This document shows, one piece after another, positions 38,280-51,400 of a stretch of 64,000 bases of DNA. This DNA comes from Prunella strophiata. Its lineage: Eukaryota; Chordata; Aves; Passeriformes; Prunellidae. Location of the stretch: positions 55,247,626-55,311,625 of the forward strand of contig JAZBQD010000014.1 of NCBI GenBank assembly GCA_036583965.1, written 5' to 3'. Each line of letters begins with the position of its first letter. The first letter of the stretch is position 1. The notes beneath the pieces are model-generated. The model made no database searches, was not told the DNA's origin, and saw nothing but the letters and a program-made list of their open reading frames with translations. The translations under genes and the position numbers were made by a program.

Positions 38280-39390
38280 AAATTAAGGAAATTAGACCTT
38301 AGAAAGGTAATGGAAGAGAGTACAGAGAAAATACAATGAAGTCATAATCATAGTAGAGGACATACTGAGTCACATGTAGAGGAAATACTTATAGTACATG
38401 TCTTTAACCACCAGTTCTTAAGATATTTTCTTTTCACTACTGTTTTAAATTACCTCTCTTCAGGCTGAGAAAATTAGTAAACTGAATATAAAGTTTTCCA
38501 CTGAAGTGACTTTATGCAAATGATTCATTAATGCAGTCTCCAGGATGTTGTCAGCCCAATCTGTTTCTATCTTAGCATTAACTTCATAACATATGTTTGC
38601 ATCTATTTTATGATACTGGTAACACTTCTATCATGTGAACCAGGAATTGGCCCCAAAACTTCTGAGTAGTAGCAGCTTGCTGTACAATACAGGAAACTGT
38701 TGTGCAGATCCCTTAAAAAAATGATTTAAAACATTCCCAATACATTGCTTAAATAGATTGCTCCTTTAAAGAATTATAGAATAAATAGATAAATTAGTTC
38801 TATTCATTACACATGCTGGTGAGTTTCCTACTTTGTTTCCTTACTATTTCAGATTTGACATGTTGTTACTGTGACTAATGCAACCTCACAGGGCTTAAAG
38901 AAACTTATATGCCAGGAATCAACAATAAAGGGTATCTATTTACTTAAAACAATAAAAAGATCTTTTTCTTAGTAATAGAGACAATACTTACTAGTTCCTA
39001 TTGGCTATTTTTAAAATAACCAAGAGCTACAAAAAGTAAATAATTATTCTAAATAATATACAAATGAAAATACTTTTCTGGTTGCAGTCTTTAAAAAAAT
39101 CCTTCTTTAACTGACAAAAACAGAGATTTGTACATAAATAGCCAATGGCAAGATGATATTGTGTCTCTTCTGCTCTCAATAAAAATTAAAATTATAACCC
39201 CAAAAAGATTACTTTTTTTGGCACTATTAAAATTTTGATAGCTGCCTTTACACTTCAGTTTGAAATGCTGTCTGAATTATTTCAAATGAATTTTTGAGAG
39301 TAGCAGGCTGCAAGAGCTCAGAAATTTTAAACTGTTACCAGTATAAAAGGCATTAACATCCCACTGAGCAGGGACTGAAATGCTGGATGA
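38280..39390. other. AT-rich unique sequence, no gene seen
   Basis: No supported gene or repeat. Confidence 0.55.
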
Positions 39391-39790
39391 CTTCTTAAGC
39401 TGTCTCATGAGTTTTTGAGTGAAGAGTTATTTTTCTACTGCAAGGAAGAAGACCAGGGGCTGGGCCAGTTATGCCATAGAAAGGATGTAGTGAATGTACA
39501 AAGCTTGTGGTTTCCACATCACAGCTGGGGGGAGAAGGACGAAGAAAGAAGAGAACTGGCAGCTTCAGATAGGAGGGTCTTCTCCCTCGGCAGAATCTGT
39601 TGTCCCAGCTTCTCCTTTTGGAGCTGGCAGCAAAGGGAGCCCAGCTTTTCACAGCTTTGATACAGCAGGGAATGAAATGGTGCAATAACTGGCTGGCTGG
39701 GTCCAGCAAGAAACTGGCTTGGGAACCAGTACAATCAGAAGCTGCTCAGCCTTCTTCCTGAGTTATCATTCGTAACAATTGCACTTCAGC
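39391..39790. other. GC-richer unassigned patch with frames open on both strands
   Basis: Open frames of 81 codons (plus, 39415-39660) and 104 codons (minus, 39395-39709) overlap here. Their coexistence reflects a local rise in GC and a lack of stops, not a gene. No domain or splice context was recognised. It may be an old repeat fragment or a conserved non-coding element. Confidence 0.3.
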
Positions 39791-41744
39791 TACGCTGCCA
39801 CTTTGTTCTTTTTCACCCTGCTCTCATGAATCATACACTTTGATTTGCACAGTGATGCAGCTTTGTTATATAATTAGCCTATAACAAGTGGTCATGGTGA
39901 GATATGGATCTGAAACTGCTGGACTGAAATGGATATTTTATCTTTATCACCAATTTCTTGCATGATTCATAAAACTCTCTATATAAAGTTGGCAGGAAAT
40001 AGTGGCCCATGGGCAGTAATTTATTATAGATGCTTAGATAGTCTACAGTCATTTCTTTTTAATTTGATGAGCATATCTACCTGCAGATATGTCAGAGTCC
40101 TGAGACTAAAAAGCAATAGGATTTCAGGTACTAACTCTATGGACCTCCATATTTCCCAAATCCCTAATCAACACATGTGTATTTTGAAGTATCTAATTTC
40201 TCTGTGCAATGCATAGGCTTTCCCACTCACATATTTGATTTCTACTCAAATAAAAAAAGGAGGATCTGCTATACAATTCCTAAAAAAGTGGCAGCTCAAG
40301 AATAACTGTAGGAAAATTTCCATCTCTAACCCCATTGCAGGATCACAGTGCAAGTTAATAAGAAGCTATTTCATCTTAATTTCTTTTAACCTACAAATTT
40401 GCATCTGGATACCGTAATATTCAATATCTGGGGCTAAGATATCATCTTGGATTTTGCTTATTGACCTGTCTGTGGTGGATTTCATCCTTTTTCTCTACAG
40501 GTTTTCAATGTTGCTATTGTTGTTGCTGTGACTGATACTATTTTTTCACTGTTAAAGTACAAAAATAAAACAGATATTCTCCAAGTTTAAACAAAATAGT
40601 CACCAGGGACTTCACTGTAAGGGGGATAACTAGACCCTTGGGAGCACAGCAGGAGAAAATCATTCCCCCAGAAGATTCTGCTTCTGAAGTTATAGCTGTG
40701 GAAAAGAAAATAACAATCTATATAACAGTGAAATCCAAGAATAAAAGAAGAAAGGAGAATGAAATGAGGTAAAGAGACTCATTAAAGGTATTATTTAAGG
40801 AACAAATTAAAGAATATATCAGAGGTCAGAAAACAAAAAGAAATTACTGTTAATCTGCTTTATCAACACTTGAAGCATAAATACATTTTGATTCCATAAA
40901 TAAGAATATTTAGAGTAGATCCTTGGATGAGCAGGAGCTCACAGGGTTACTTCATAAAGGTGTTTCTTTTCTCCTAAATTTGACTTTCAAATAAAAACTC
41001 CTATAGGAAATAGCAGAATCTCTTTCTGACATAATTAATTAGTCATCAAAGACTATTGAAAGAGAAATATTGGCTAAGCATTTATATTTAAAATTGTATG
41101 TGTAAATATAAATACAAACTCTCAGTTTAACCAACTGTATAATGTTTATTAATATACAACAGTGATTTTAATCTCTAAATGCAGGTAAGACTTCTAGTGC
41201 TCTTCAGGAGTTTGCACATATGAGAAAGAATGAATTCACATGAGAGATTTAACAAAGGAGTTATTTGAAAACCTTTCTAGAACCTCTTCCTCCTCTGTTT
41301 ATGGTACTCCTTATGCATCACTAACTATAGGATGATTCTGCTTTATATATGATAATATTAATTCAAACTGTTTTCATAAAAGGATGTGGGAGATAATTCA
41401 GATTACTGAAGATAATTTTACCCCCTTAAAGAGTTGCAGCTGATCTGATTTCTAAGATTTAGAGTAGGTGTGCCCTTAATAGGACACAGGTACCTCCTAT
41501 AACATTGAGTAATATAAGAGGAGGGACCAGGAAGATAGGGAGAGACAGACTTCAGTTAGCAGTGTTGTGGCAAAGATGAAGGATGCATTCAGCATTGCTA
41601 AGAACAGAACTTGTGTAAAGGTATGGACTTTTTACAGCAAGGTAACATTTTGGAACTTGCTGGCATAACTAGTGACTTTATCTGTGTTGTTAAGGACAAA
41701 AAGCCATCTTCAATCATGTTCCCGCTTTGTGTTTCTCCTGGAGT
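39791..41744. other. AT-rich unique sequence, no gene seen
   Basis: No supported gene. A weak TATA-like ATATAAGAGGAGGGA phrase near 41512 lies in a slightly purine-rich segment but has no accompanying promoter layout. Confidence 0.5.
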
Positions 41745-41819
41745 TGTTTTTTTTTTTTTGTTTTTTTTTGGGTTTTTTTTTTTTTTGTTGGTTTTTTTTG
41801 TTTGTTTGTTTGTTTTTTT
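41745..41819. repeat. Poly(T) / (TTTG)n low-complexity tract
   Basis: T runs with spaced G (GGG, TTGTTGG, TTTG ×3). This is the same kind of tract as at 22376-22494. It creates a spurious Phe-rich frame on plus and a Lys-rich frame on minus. Confidence 0.95.
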
Positions 41820-42169
41820 ATTGTATGATTTATGTGTATTTTCTCCTCTCAAGTCGCTTCAGTGTGGTTGAAAATAATATATGAGGGTAAGTGTAAGGGG
41901 CTTGTCTGTGCCATTAAGGTTATCTGGTCAAAGGAGCCATAAACAAGAACACAGAGAAACAAATCTGACCACACAGATAGCAGGGGTTATAATATAAACA
42001 GTTGTGGTTAGTCACCCAAATCACTAAGGGCATATGGATGGTGAGAATGTTCCTTTATTCAGTTGGAAGGATAAGGAAGGGGAGGAGGACAACACACAGA
42101 CATAAAACCTGAGCAAATAATGTTTACAAAGAGAACAGGAAACAAACCTGATCATTAGCACTAAATGAT
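41820..42169. other. Sequence left of the LTR-like module, boundary unclear
   Basis: No gene. The left boundary of the following LTR-like unit could lie within this segment, for example near TGTGG at 42003, but no target-site duplication confirms it. Confidence 0.35.
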
Positions 42170-42721
42170 GTGCTCTCAGGAAGCTGCAGGCAAATCAGGA
42201 CACTGGTTTTTGGTACATGGGAGGAGGTCAGTGGGACTATGCCAGCTGCCAGGGTAAGGGAAAGCAGGAAGCGACAAAGTGAGGGGCAAACAGAAAAGGG
42301 TCTAAAAAGGAGCAGCTACGTGAAAAATGGGGTTAGTCAGCACATTTCTCTGATTGAGCCCTGTGTCCCATCGCTTCAGTCTATCCTATCTTCCCATACC
42401 TTGTTCTTAAACATTTTCTTGTTACTGTACCAGCTGGCCTGTACTGCACAATCAATTCTGCTGCAACTATGAAACCCAACCAGCTCCATAGAACTGGCCC
42501 CTGGGTTGACTGACAGGAACCTCAACCAATTACATTCCATCCTAAGCTGCAGACATCTCAGTGGTGTGAGAACTGGGCAGTGTCAAAGATCAGACCAATG
42601 AGCTATCCAGACTGGGTTTTTTAAAACCCCCTGTGTAACAGGGGCTCGTACAGTAAATACTCTCTTTTGCCACATGGACATCAGGGTGTGTGTTGTCCCT
42701 GTCTCTAACCACTGCCCCACA
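42170..42721 (+). mobile_element. Putative LTR (3' part supported), endogenous retrovirus
   Basis: The right part has a compact U3-R-U5 layout: CCAAT at 42595-42599, an AT-rich TTTTTTAAAA TATA-like box at 42617-42626, a variant poly(A) signal AGTAAA at 42652-42657, and a pyrimidine-rich U5 (TCTCTTTTGCCACATGG, GTTGTCCCTGTCTCTAACC) ending CCCCACA at 42721. Spacing and wording recall avian retroviral LTRs, in which GGGCTCG-ACA-TAAATACTCTCTTTTGC is a common phrase. The left boundary given is approximate. No coding retroviral sequence was recognised downstream. Confidence 0.5.
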
Positions 42722-43670
42722 AAACATAAGGATATGAAATGTAACACTTTCTTAACTCTCCTTGTGTAATCCCACTCTTTATATTTTGTGTATTTGTGCA
42801 ATGCAGTGGCTGAATTCCAGATACTGGTGAGACCTGTTTATGTGTGAGTGGAATTTGGGTATGGGTACTCCTAACTTGTAGTGTCAGCTATGGGAGCAAG
42901 TGTTGTCTCAGCAACTGGGATGAGTGGGCATCTTTAACCTCCATATTTAACATGGAGTGGAAATGGTGCAGACCCCAGAAAACAATTACTCGGAGCACCA
43001 GTGTGAGTGAGGAGTTCTGTGCTGATGGGTGGAGTGGCACCACAGGACAGAGGCCATGTGCCATGTGCTGGCTGCTGGGGCTCTGGGCAGTGTGCTTGAA
43101 TGTTCTCTGCCGAAACTTAAGCTGGACCATCTGACAATGATGGGAGCAGGGGTATCCAGTGGGTGGAGGGTTCACACTGCTGTCTGGGGCACCAGTGATC
43201 GTGGGGTGCTTGTGTGAGTGCTGCATGTGTGCAGTGATTGCCAAGCTGGACCAGCCAGCAGGACGAAGATCCGTGGAGATGAAAGGGGTCCAGGTGACAG
43301 GGGTCCCAGGCAGACAAAAAGGTCCTGCTGATTCCCCAGGGAGGCACAAATGTGCCTGTGTTTGTGAACCTGGAGAGTGTTGTGTGTGTGCCTGCAGCAG
43401 TGACCTCCTGCCTCTGCAGCCCAAGGACTTTTGAAGGCAGTGCCTTGTCTGTGACACCTGTGTGACCAGCCACGCCTGTGTGTGTGTGTGTCTGTCTCTG
43501 GAATAAGTGAGCAGCATTGTTACTGGTTGTACCTGCAAACGGGAAAGCAGCCACTGTGCCCCTCAACCTGGGGAGAGACCCCTGGTCCTCAAAATCAGCT
43601 CCAACAGCTGGGCAGTAGGGACTCCTCAAGCAGGGCAGCTGGACATGGAGCTGCTTTTAACATCTCTTAA
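42722..43670. other. GC-rich, TG-rich island with long open frames on both strands (not called as a gene)
   Basis: The segment departs sharply from the AT-rich background. The longest minus-strand frame of the window (42888-43538, 216 codons) overlaps a second minus frame (43117-43629, 170 codons) and several plus frames, one with clustered Cys (43159-43434). Overlap of this kind, the absence of any domain and the TG-rich stretches at 43380-43400 and 43470-43498 suggest composition-driven frames. It might be internal sequence of the neighbouring ERV, a minisatellite-derived block, or an unknown repeat. The minus 216-codon frame is rich in Thr, His, Ser, Pro and Gln and has no signal peptide-like start. 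Confidence 0.35.
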
Positions 43671-44848
43671 CATGGCATGCATACTGTTTGGCAGAATTTC
43701 TTTATTAATCTTGCTGAAGGAAATACCACATCCTTTAAATCAGTGCAGTTTTTAGTTGAAAAACCTGCATGTTGTTAATATCTCTTTGTAAGTGATGCTG
43801 AAATGCTTACCAATAATTTTTTATTAATAGGCTCCTGTTAAGATATAAAAGAGTCTTAACCTTGCACCTGAAGCTAATAGTGTAATTTTAGCCTTTTCTT
43901 TTGTCTCTCAAATAAAGATTAAAAGAAAGCAGTATGATCAATTGTTTGCATGTATCAAAATGAATTAATTTTTTTAATCTGTTTTGCTATGAAAATATAA
44001 AATGGTAGACCCTTTGTGGATAAAAGATTGTTAACAGCACCAGTCTTGATATTCAGTCTGTAGTAACATACAAGTCAATGAGCCTGTTGTAAGGCTTTTG
44101 AACTGAGGAACCAAATACATCCATACTCTGATTTGATTTGAAATCAAACTGTTCCTTTTGTCTTCAAATTTGAATTTCACAATGTGAAAATGAAAGGACC
44201 ATAATATAAAGGCAAAAATACTTTCTACATTTTTAAATAGGTTCAGTACAAAAATAGGTTCATGATTGTATTTTCAGTGACAAGATTGTGTCTTTCTTCT
44301 TATACTTAATTATCTGTCAAATTTTCTTTTGAAATTGTGGAAAACCACTGGATAAATAATTTTTCTGTAACTTTAACCTTAGAGCAAAGACCACTTGTGT
44401 GTTGCTTTGGAAGATGGCTCAGATTTGTGTAGAAATAGAATGTTCATTTTATGAAATAAGGGAGCATTTAGTTAGAAAGATGATACTTTTCCCCTAGCTA
44501 CAATCTATGAAAAGACTTATCTCCAAAATTGCATTAACTACAAAAAATGTTCATGGTTTGGTGTCTCATGTAGAGCGTAAAAAGAGCATTTCAAGGAACC
44601 TGCAAATGTAAAAATGTAAGGGATATAATGCAAATGCCTATCACCAAACCAATAGAACATTTCTCTCGCTTTAGGACCAGATTGACCTGCTGAAAGACCT
44701 CAGGAGTGGAAAAAGGAGTTAAGATGTTTCTAAGTCACATTTCAGCTTTCTGAATCCCTCATCTTGTCATTCATAAGAGTTGCCCAGAACAATTTTGCCT
44801 GGCAGAGCAGTACAATTTTTTTTTCTCTTTAGAGATTCCTCCACTAAA
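43671..44848. other. AT-rich unique sequence, no gene seen
   Basis: No supported gene or repeat. Composition returns abruptly to AT-rich at about 43670. Confidence 0.55.
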
Positions 44849-44880
44849 ATATATATATATATATATGTATGTATGTATTA
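44849..44880. repeat. (TA)n(TATG)n microsatellite
   Basis: About ten TA units followed by three GTAT units. Confidence 0.92.
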
Positions 44881-45211
44881 AAGTTAGTTAGAAATCAGGG
44901 TAAATAATGCTCACTAGGTGGATCTATACTATCAGAAAACAAATTTCTTAATCCTTCCAGCATCTGTCAGCTCCTCCCACTCATCAAAACTGAAGGTGGG
45001 TGTTCTGAAACTTTCATGATCTTCAGAGACTTCAACAAAGCATAAATAGTGTATGTTGCACAAAGGGAGTCACAGCAGAGAAGCAGGACTTCTTCCAACA
45101 ACTGTTTGACTCAGGGCATATATTCATAAGCTAATGCCAAGTAAAGACATGCACTGTTTGGTGTGGAATCACATTTTTTAATCAGCATAAGGAACAGGGA
45201 GCTGAGCCAGT
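44881..45211. other. AT-rich unique sequence, no gene seen
   Basis: Nothing recognised. Confidence 0.5.
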
Positions 45212-45263
45212 GCAAAAAACAAAACCAAAAAAAACCCCAAAAACAAAACAAACAAAAAAAAAA
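45212..45263. repeat. A-rich (AAAAC/CCAAAA) tract
   Basis: A runs with spaced C (AAAAAACAAAACC, AAAAAAAACCCC, AAACAAAACAAAC), the same class as 24504-24682. Confidence 0.93.
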
Positions 45264-48200
45264 TTCAGGGATAATGTGATCAGTAAATTTGAGTCTGTGT
45301 CAGGAGTCTGATTAGCATATCCCAGATGTAGTGAAAAGGACACAGAGGGCACCAATAAAAAGGTCAGAATACAGCACACAGCAGTAATTGTGTGCTACTT
45401 ATAAAGAACACCTACAGGGCTGTGTACTGCCCTTAGTGAAAGAGTGAGAGAACTGACTGTAAGCATTTTTAAACTAAGCAAACTTAAAGGACAACCTCTT
45501 TTTGCCTTTTTTCTTTAGAAAATAAAAATCAGCAATTTACAGAACTACTTAACAAAAGCAAACAAACAAAATCCAAGGAATCTCCTCCCCCAATAAAATT
45601 CTAACTCCCAACAAGAGCTCATATCTGATCATCTATCTAAATATGTGTTCAAATCTGAGCTCTTCATCTCCCAAGTTATTATTTCTGTTGAGGTTTAACT
45701 CTAAATATTAAAATAGATGAGCCAATTAACTATGTTAGATTGGTGTTAACATCTGCTTTAGTTCTGTAATAGCTACTGTTATTTTTAATAAATGATAAAC
45801 AGTATAGTGTTCTTCAATCTAAGAATAATACAGTTTAGATTTATGTAGCAGATTACAGATTACTCTGTCTTTACCACTACTGGAATCAAAATAAAAACTG
45901 CAGTTAAAGAGAAAAGGTGTAGTGAGAGACTGATAATATAAGCATTCTCTGGCTGCAGGTCAGATGAAATTAGTTTACACACCTCTTTGTGTTGAAAGGA
46001 AGTCCTTCAGTAAGTGTTTCTGGCTCTTAATGTACCTGTAAGACTTCACATGACAAACCAGTATCAGTCTTGCCTAATACCAAATTGAGAATATGAGAAG
46101 AAAGAGATATTTTTCTGCATGCATTCAGTATAGCTGGTAGTCTCCCAGTCATTCGTGTCTATACCTGCTGCTTCTGGAAGCATGCCAGCATAAACATAAT
46201 CTGTAAAATCGCATCCCAAAATAACTGTGTGATGATCCCTGTGTTACTGTGATCTTTTTTCTAAACTAATTATAGAAGTCAGAAGAAACTGATAGAAATC
46301 TAAGGAAAAAAAATATTACATCTTTCATTCTGTGCAGTATCTATGGATCAAAATCTAGCCAGCTCTACAGGAGAGACATAGTTGAACCTTTGCAACAGAC
46401 TAAATGAAATATCTGTGTGAGTGTTTTTCTGGTCTGAAACCAAATCTTACCTGAGTGCCTAACCCAACATGGCAGCTTAGTATCTATGCAAAAGAAAGAG
46501 CCATATTTATGGCACATATGTTAACTACAACCTTCTTTCTTTTTATTGTCTTCTACTGTCAGACTCTCAAATTCCTCTCCTTTGGGACATTGGCTCTTTT
46601 GGTTCCCACTTTTCAGCCTGTAGCAGAGGTAACATTAAAAATTAATCCCTAGTGAATTAACAGTGAATTTCTAACATTTGTATATCCAGGGTCCTGATGT
46701 CTCAGTACTGACTTGTAGGTTCCTTGTAATTGCTGTAACTCCTGGTAATGAATTGATTAGTTGCAAGCAAAAACATAGCCAACAAAATATGTAGCATTTG
46801 TAAACTGTAGGTCTTCAAATATATAACTAAGTTCAACCTGATTATGTCATTAGTGTAGGTAAGTGATTTGACTCCTTCACAGTGATTCTTCCAGGCAGAG
46901 CATATTGAAGAACATCACAGAGTTTCTTGTGTAAAACAGAAGCAGCATGTTCACACATCCTAGCTGGCTGCAATTTCATGCTGAGAGTAGTATATGTGCT
47001 CACTGGTAAGGGAGGCTGGCTACAGCCCAACAGACATCTTCTTCCCTGTTTAGATATAATGTACATATTTGTAAATCTGCCTACCATGATTCCTAAAACA
47101 CTGCCTTTACTTAAGGAAAGCTTAATCCTGCTGAACATGCCACAAGAGAATAGACTTGCATAAGCACAAAAACACACAAACAAAAACCGACAAAAAGCTC
47201 CTTATTTTTCAGAGGAATTCTATTCCCTTACTAACCTCTCACAAGTAGCAAGAATTCATCTTCACTGTTTGCCTCAGGGAAAGAGTCCCGTAACTATGGT
47301 TGATATGGAGATATGGTTTCTACTGTAGCCTCACATGCAAGTAGATTCAGTCCTTTCAACTGACTAGCAGAAAGGAAACATTTTATGCTTTCCTCTCCAT
47401 CCCACTCAGACTTTAGCAAATGGTAGTGATATTGTCCTTGTGTTTCATAGGAGGAGGTACAGTAGCTCATACACAGCCAGCTACAGCCATTCTTTTGCCC
47501 TATGATGTCTTTTACATTAATAAGAAGCTTACAGATACAATCCAGGACTTTCAGGACACTAGCAGTCTTTTGAAGCAGCAGCTGGAAGCCAAGAGGGGGA
47601 TGCTAGGGCATACACCTGGCTAGAATACAACAGAGTAGATGCAAGAGGGGACTCTGAACACTTTGAAGTTCATAGCTAGATCTGCAATTCATGTAGCAAT
47701 ATGAACACAGCAACTGATCCTACATCCCTTTAAAAATTAACTTCCATCTCTGACAGCAGAGTAAGGTAGCATCCCATAACATCTGCATTTTCTCCCACCT
47801 TTTTACACACTGGGAAGGAAGATTTGGGGGTAAGGATTGAACATACACATCTCTATGCAGCCTATAACTCTCTTCAGACAGCAGTTGTATGGCTGTAAAT
47901 GTATTTAAAAAAAAAAAAAAAAGTGAACTAAAGGCTCTACCCTTTTTTCTTGGGGGATGGCATACCACATCTAAAAGCATCATCTCTTTCTTTCTATTTT
48001 GCTGAATATGACAGCCTGCCTAACAAGTGAATGATGTGGTCCCTTTTAGGAAGGTTCCAAGTCAATCAGAAGCACAAGGGGCATATGATTTGCCCTCTCC
48101 TGCCTTTACCAGAGTTTAATTCACAGACACTGCATAAGCAAAATAAGTCAGATGAATGAGGCTGGAAATGTGGTTAAATTGTTTGACTTTCTGTCCTAAA

Positions 48201-48339
48201 ATACTTCATATCACACACATTTTATTTTATCTTTCAGGATGTCTTTCTTTTTACACTCACTACTTTGGCATTCTGAAGGGCAATGCTCATTTTAAAATAT
48301 GTATAGACTTCATTTAAAATAAATGAATCTAAAATCCTC
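45264..48339. other. AT-rich unique sequence, no gene seen
   Basis: About 3 kb without a supported gene. At 46842-47183 a minus frame of 113 codons and a plus frame of 78 codons overlap. Neither shows a domain or codon bias. A run of 16 A lies near 47908. Confidence 0.5.
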
Positions 48340-48408
48340 TGGGGCAAAACCACGTTTGGTGTATCTCAGCTAACTTCAGTGGAGTTACGCCAAGGTTGAA
48401 TCCAGGCC
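48340..48408. repeat. Possible ancient amniote repeat relic
   Basis: The phrase TAACTTCAGTGGAGTTACGCC, followed by AAGGTTGAATCCAGGCC, resembles an old palindromic interspersed repeat common in turtles and crocodilians, in which a TGACTTCAATGGAGTTAC core is flanked by GGTGTAAATCAG and ends in ATCTGGCCC. Only one arm is recognisable. The family name and age are from memory and weakly supported. Confidence 0.35.
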
Positions 48409-51400
48409 TACATCCTCTCATCACGAGCGTAGAGAAAAACAAAGAGACACCATTAAAAAGATAGGGTATTTTACATTCTCTCATTCATTGACTAGCTTTG
48501 TTTTATGGCCTTAATAAAACCTTATATTAGTGGGATTTCATACATTTATCTATGTTTGATGACGTTTTTGAGCACTGTGATAAAATCAACAGAAATTAAT
48601 GTAATTGTTTCCAGCCAGATTCAATAACTCCAACTACCAGCATTTCTAGTCGAACTACATAATATGCTTAACTATCCTGTGTACTGAAGAAAATTTAAGT
48701 ACTGCTGACTCAGTGTTCTTTTATATTTGTATATGGATAACAATCAGAAGAGTAAATAAAGAAAAAAATGAATTTGCAAATTTCTGTTCATCATAGAGCT
48801 ATCATTATTGCCGAGCTCCATAGAAATATATGAAAAATCCAATCAGGAATCTTTTTTCATGGTGCATTTACAATTAGAGAAAATTGTATGAACCATTATA
48901 TGAAGAAATGTGGCAACACAGTAATGCATTTTTAAATTGAAGAACATCTATGATATCCTAAAATAGCTAACTCTTTCTAGTATGATATATTCATGACTGT
49001 CTTTCTACACTTTTACACCCTTATTTTTGTATTCCTTTTGGCTGAAAATGTCTTCAGTGGTATCATGTGCTGAAAAGAACACAAAGAAAAAGATTGAGTC
49101 CTGATTATTTATCTGAATTTGATCAAGGGAAACAGGAAGAAATTATAACCTACTTGTATGCAGAAAAATTTTAAACACACATCCATTTAAATAATTCTGT
49201 TGCTCAACTTAAAAAAAAAAAAAATTGATATATCACTGATTCATGGGTATTTTGGTTTATGCAGATATTTCTAGATATTTTAATCTAGAAAATACACCAT
49301 AAAACACAGGCACAGGGTGTGGAAGTTGCTGGCATTTTTTACCTTATCACAGCTGACTCGTGATTCTAAACAGTATATTCTACAATATTTTAAGTTACCA
49401 AGTAATTAAAAAGGGTGGGATCTCTGTTACCTTAAGAGGACAGACTGAGAAGAAAGACTGAAGAAAAAAGATCATAATGTTCACTTGTAGGATCAGTAGA
49501 GAGGGAGGAAGTCAGTACTCTACCATATGATAGATAAGCAAAATACCAACTTCTTCCAACTAAAAATGCAATTATTTATATTTCAGAGACAGTTGAGATC
49601 TGGAAAATGCTTTTGCATTTTCTATACAAATTAAAGTGTTCAAAGCTTGTTGTGGATAAGGGATTATAATTAATTCTTCTCAAGGCTGCAAATACAGTGA
49701 TTCACTAAGTTTATTACATGGGGCTGAACAAACCATGAGATTTTAATATATACACATCACATTCTACCTACATTAAAACAAACATTGCCATTATATGATA
49801 AACACGAAGTGTAGAATTTTTTTTCTAAAATTCTCATTTCCTATGAGGAATGTTTTCTGTTCTTTCTTGAATTTACAAAGTAAGTTTCCTATGCAATATC
49901 AGAATACACCCTAATTTATTTTACTGCCTATATGTTCCAGCAGTATATTTCAATGTGCATTTCTATGGTGTTCACTTTTACTTGTCCACAAACCCAGCTG
50001 AGGCATAACAAAACCACAAAAATCTTCATATCTTGTATGACATACATGTCCAGAAGCTGAAATGTCCATGACTGCTTAATCTGAAGGAAATATAAAGCAG
50101 AAATCCCCAGTTAGCTTGACATGCTCATCACATCCTTTTTTTTTTTTTTTTCTTGAATACAAAAAATTAGTTTCTCTGCAGAGTAGTAGCATAGCACCTC
50201 TACACTGCTCACATTGCTCTAAATCCCTGAGCTTTGTACTGTTCCTCTTCAAAGTCATCAAACCTATCGAATTGCGGGACTGGTAAATAGCTAACAGTCC
50301 TGAGTGTTTGTCATTTTTAGAATGACATGCTAGGTCATGTTTATGTTCTCAGCTTGCTTTGTCTATTTTGGTTCTTCTCCTACTCTGGCCTGCTATATTT
50401 TGTTTACTGGTGCTTGTGCCAAGCCTATTTTTTTCCTGTTCATGTGGAGACCATCACCTTTACAGAGACTGTGATGATTCCAGTAAAATCCAGCATCTCA
50501 AAGAATCAGGACACTTGGTCTTCCTGAGCTGCAGTAAACATTAAAGTTTAGGAACTTATATTTTTTAATTAATTGATTTAAAGAACAATGCCCAGATTCA
50601 CTCAAGTAGATGCAGAGAGCCTCAGTAACTCTAAACATCAAAGCTTAATTTAGTTCTCAGACTGCAGAGTGATACAGTGCCCTAAGGAAGGTCAAAGTAC
50701 CTGGAAAACCAGGCTCCCTTTAGTAGAGCCGAGCTGTATATGTTTATTTTTTTGATGTTCAGCACTCTAAGGCTTCCTTTAAAATAATAAAATATTATTT
50801 CCTAATAAAAATATCCCCTATATTTATTTCCATAAAAATGTTTACTTCAGTAGATTTTTTTTTTTTTTTTTAAATCAATGCTTCAAAAAGTGCTTTAATA
50901 TAATTTGACCTTGGGTTTGTTTTTTATCTTTGTAGCTAGCTACCATTTTAGTACCAGCCTTTTGATCCTGGTCTTGATTTTTTTTATCCCCTATTAGAGT
51001 TTCACATCCTCATCAGAGCTGTGTCAGACAGAAAACAGAATTGTAGGTACCACACAACTGAGCACAGTCTCAGCTGCTGCTCTAGCACCCTTCAGATTGC
51101 TGAACATATACAGTAATTTTCACTAACAATGACAGTGCACAAATATACATAGATCAACTTGCATGCTATAGAGCTGATGAAAATAATGATGTTTCACTTA
51201 CCTTTTGGATTCTGCCTTTTTTAGTTGCAACCAAGATTAAAGATGAGGAGAGGAAAATAAAGCAGCAAAATTGCTCCTTAAGGAAATATAAAAGTTATTG
51301 ATGATATTTATGAAAACAAATTTACTATAATATCTAGAAACTAGTAAAACCAGGAGGAGGATTTTTTTATTTTGAGCAAAGTAATTATTAACAGTTCATT

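Noticed and set aside
41500..41600. TATA-like ATATAAGAGG as an LTR promoter
   Set aside because: No accompanying CCAAT, poly(A) signal or LTR terminus was found nearby.
42888..43538. 216-codon minus frame, longest in the window
   Set aside because: It overlaps other long frames on both strands in a GC-rich, TG-rich block and has no recognised domain. Kept as a finding, not called a CDS.
46842..47183. 113-codon minus frame overlapping a 78-codon plus frame
   Set aside because: No domain, no splice context and no compositional sign of coding. Likely chance.
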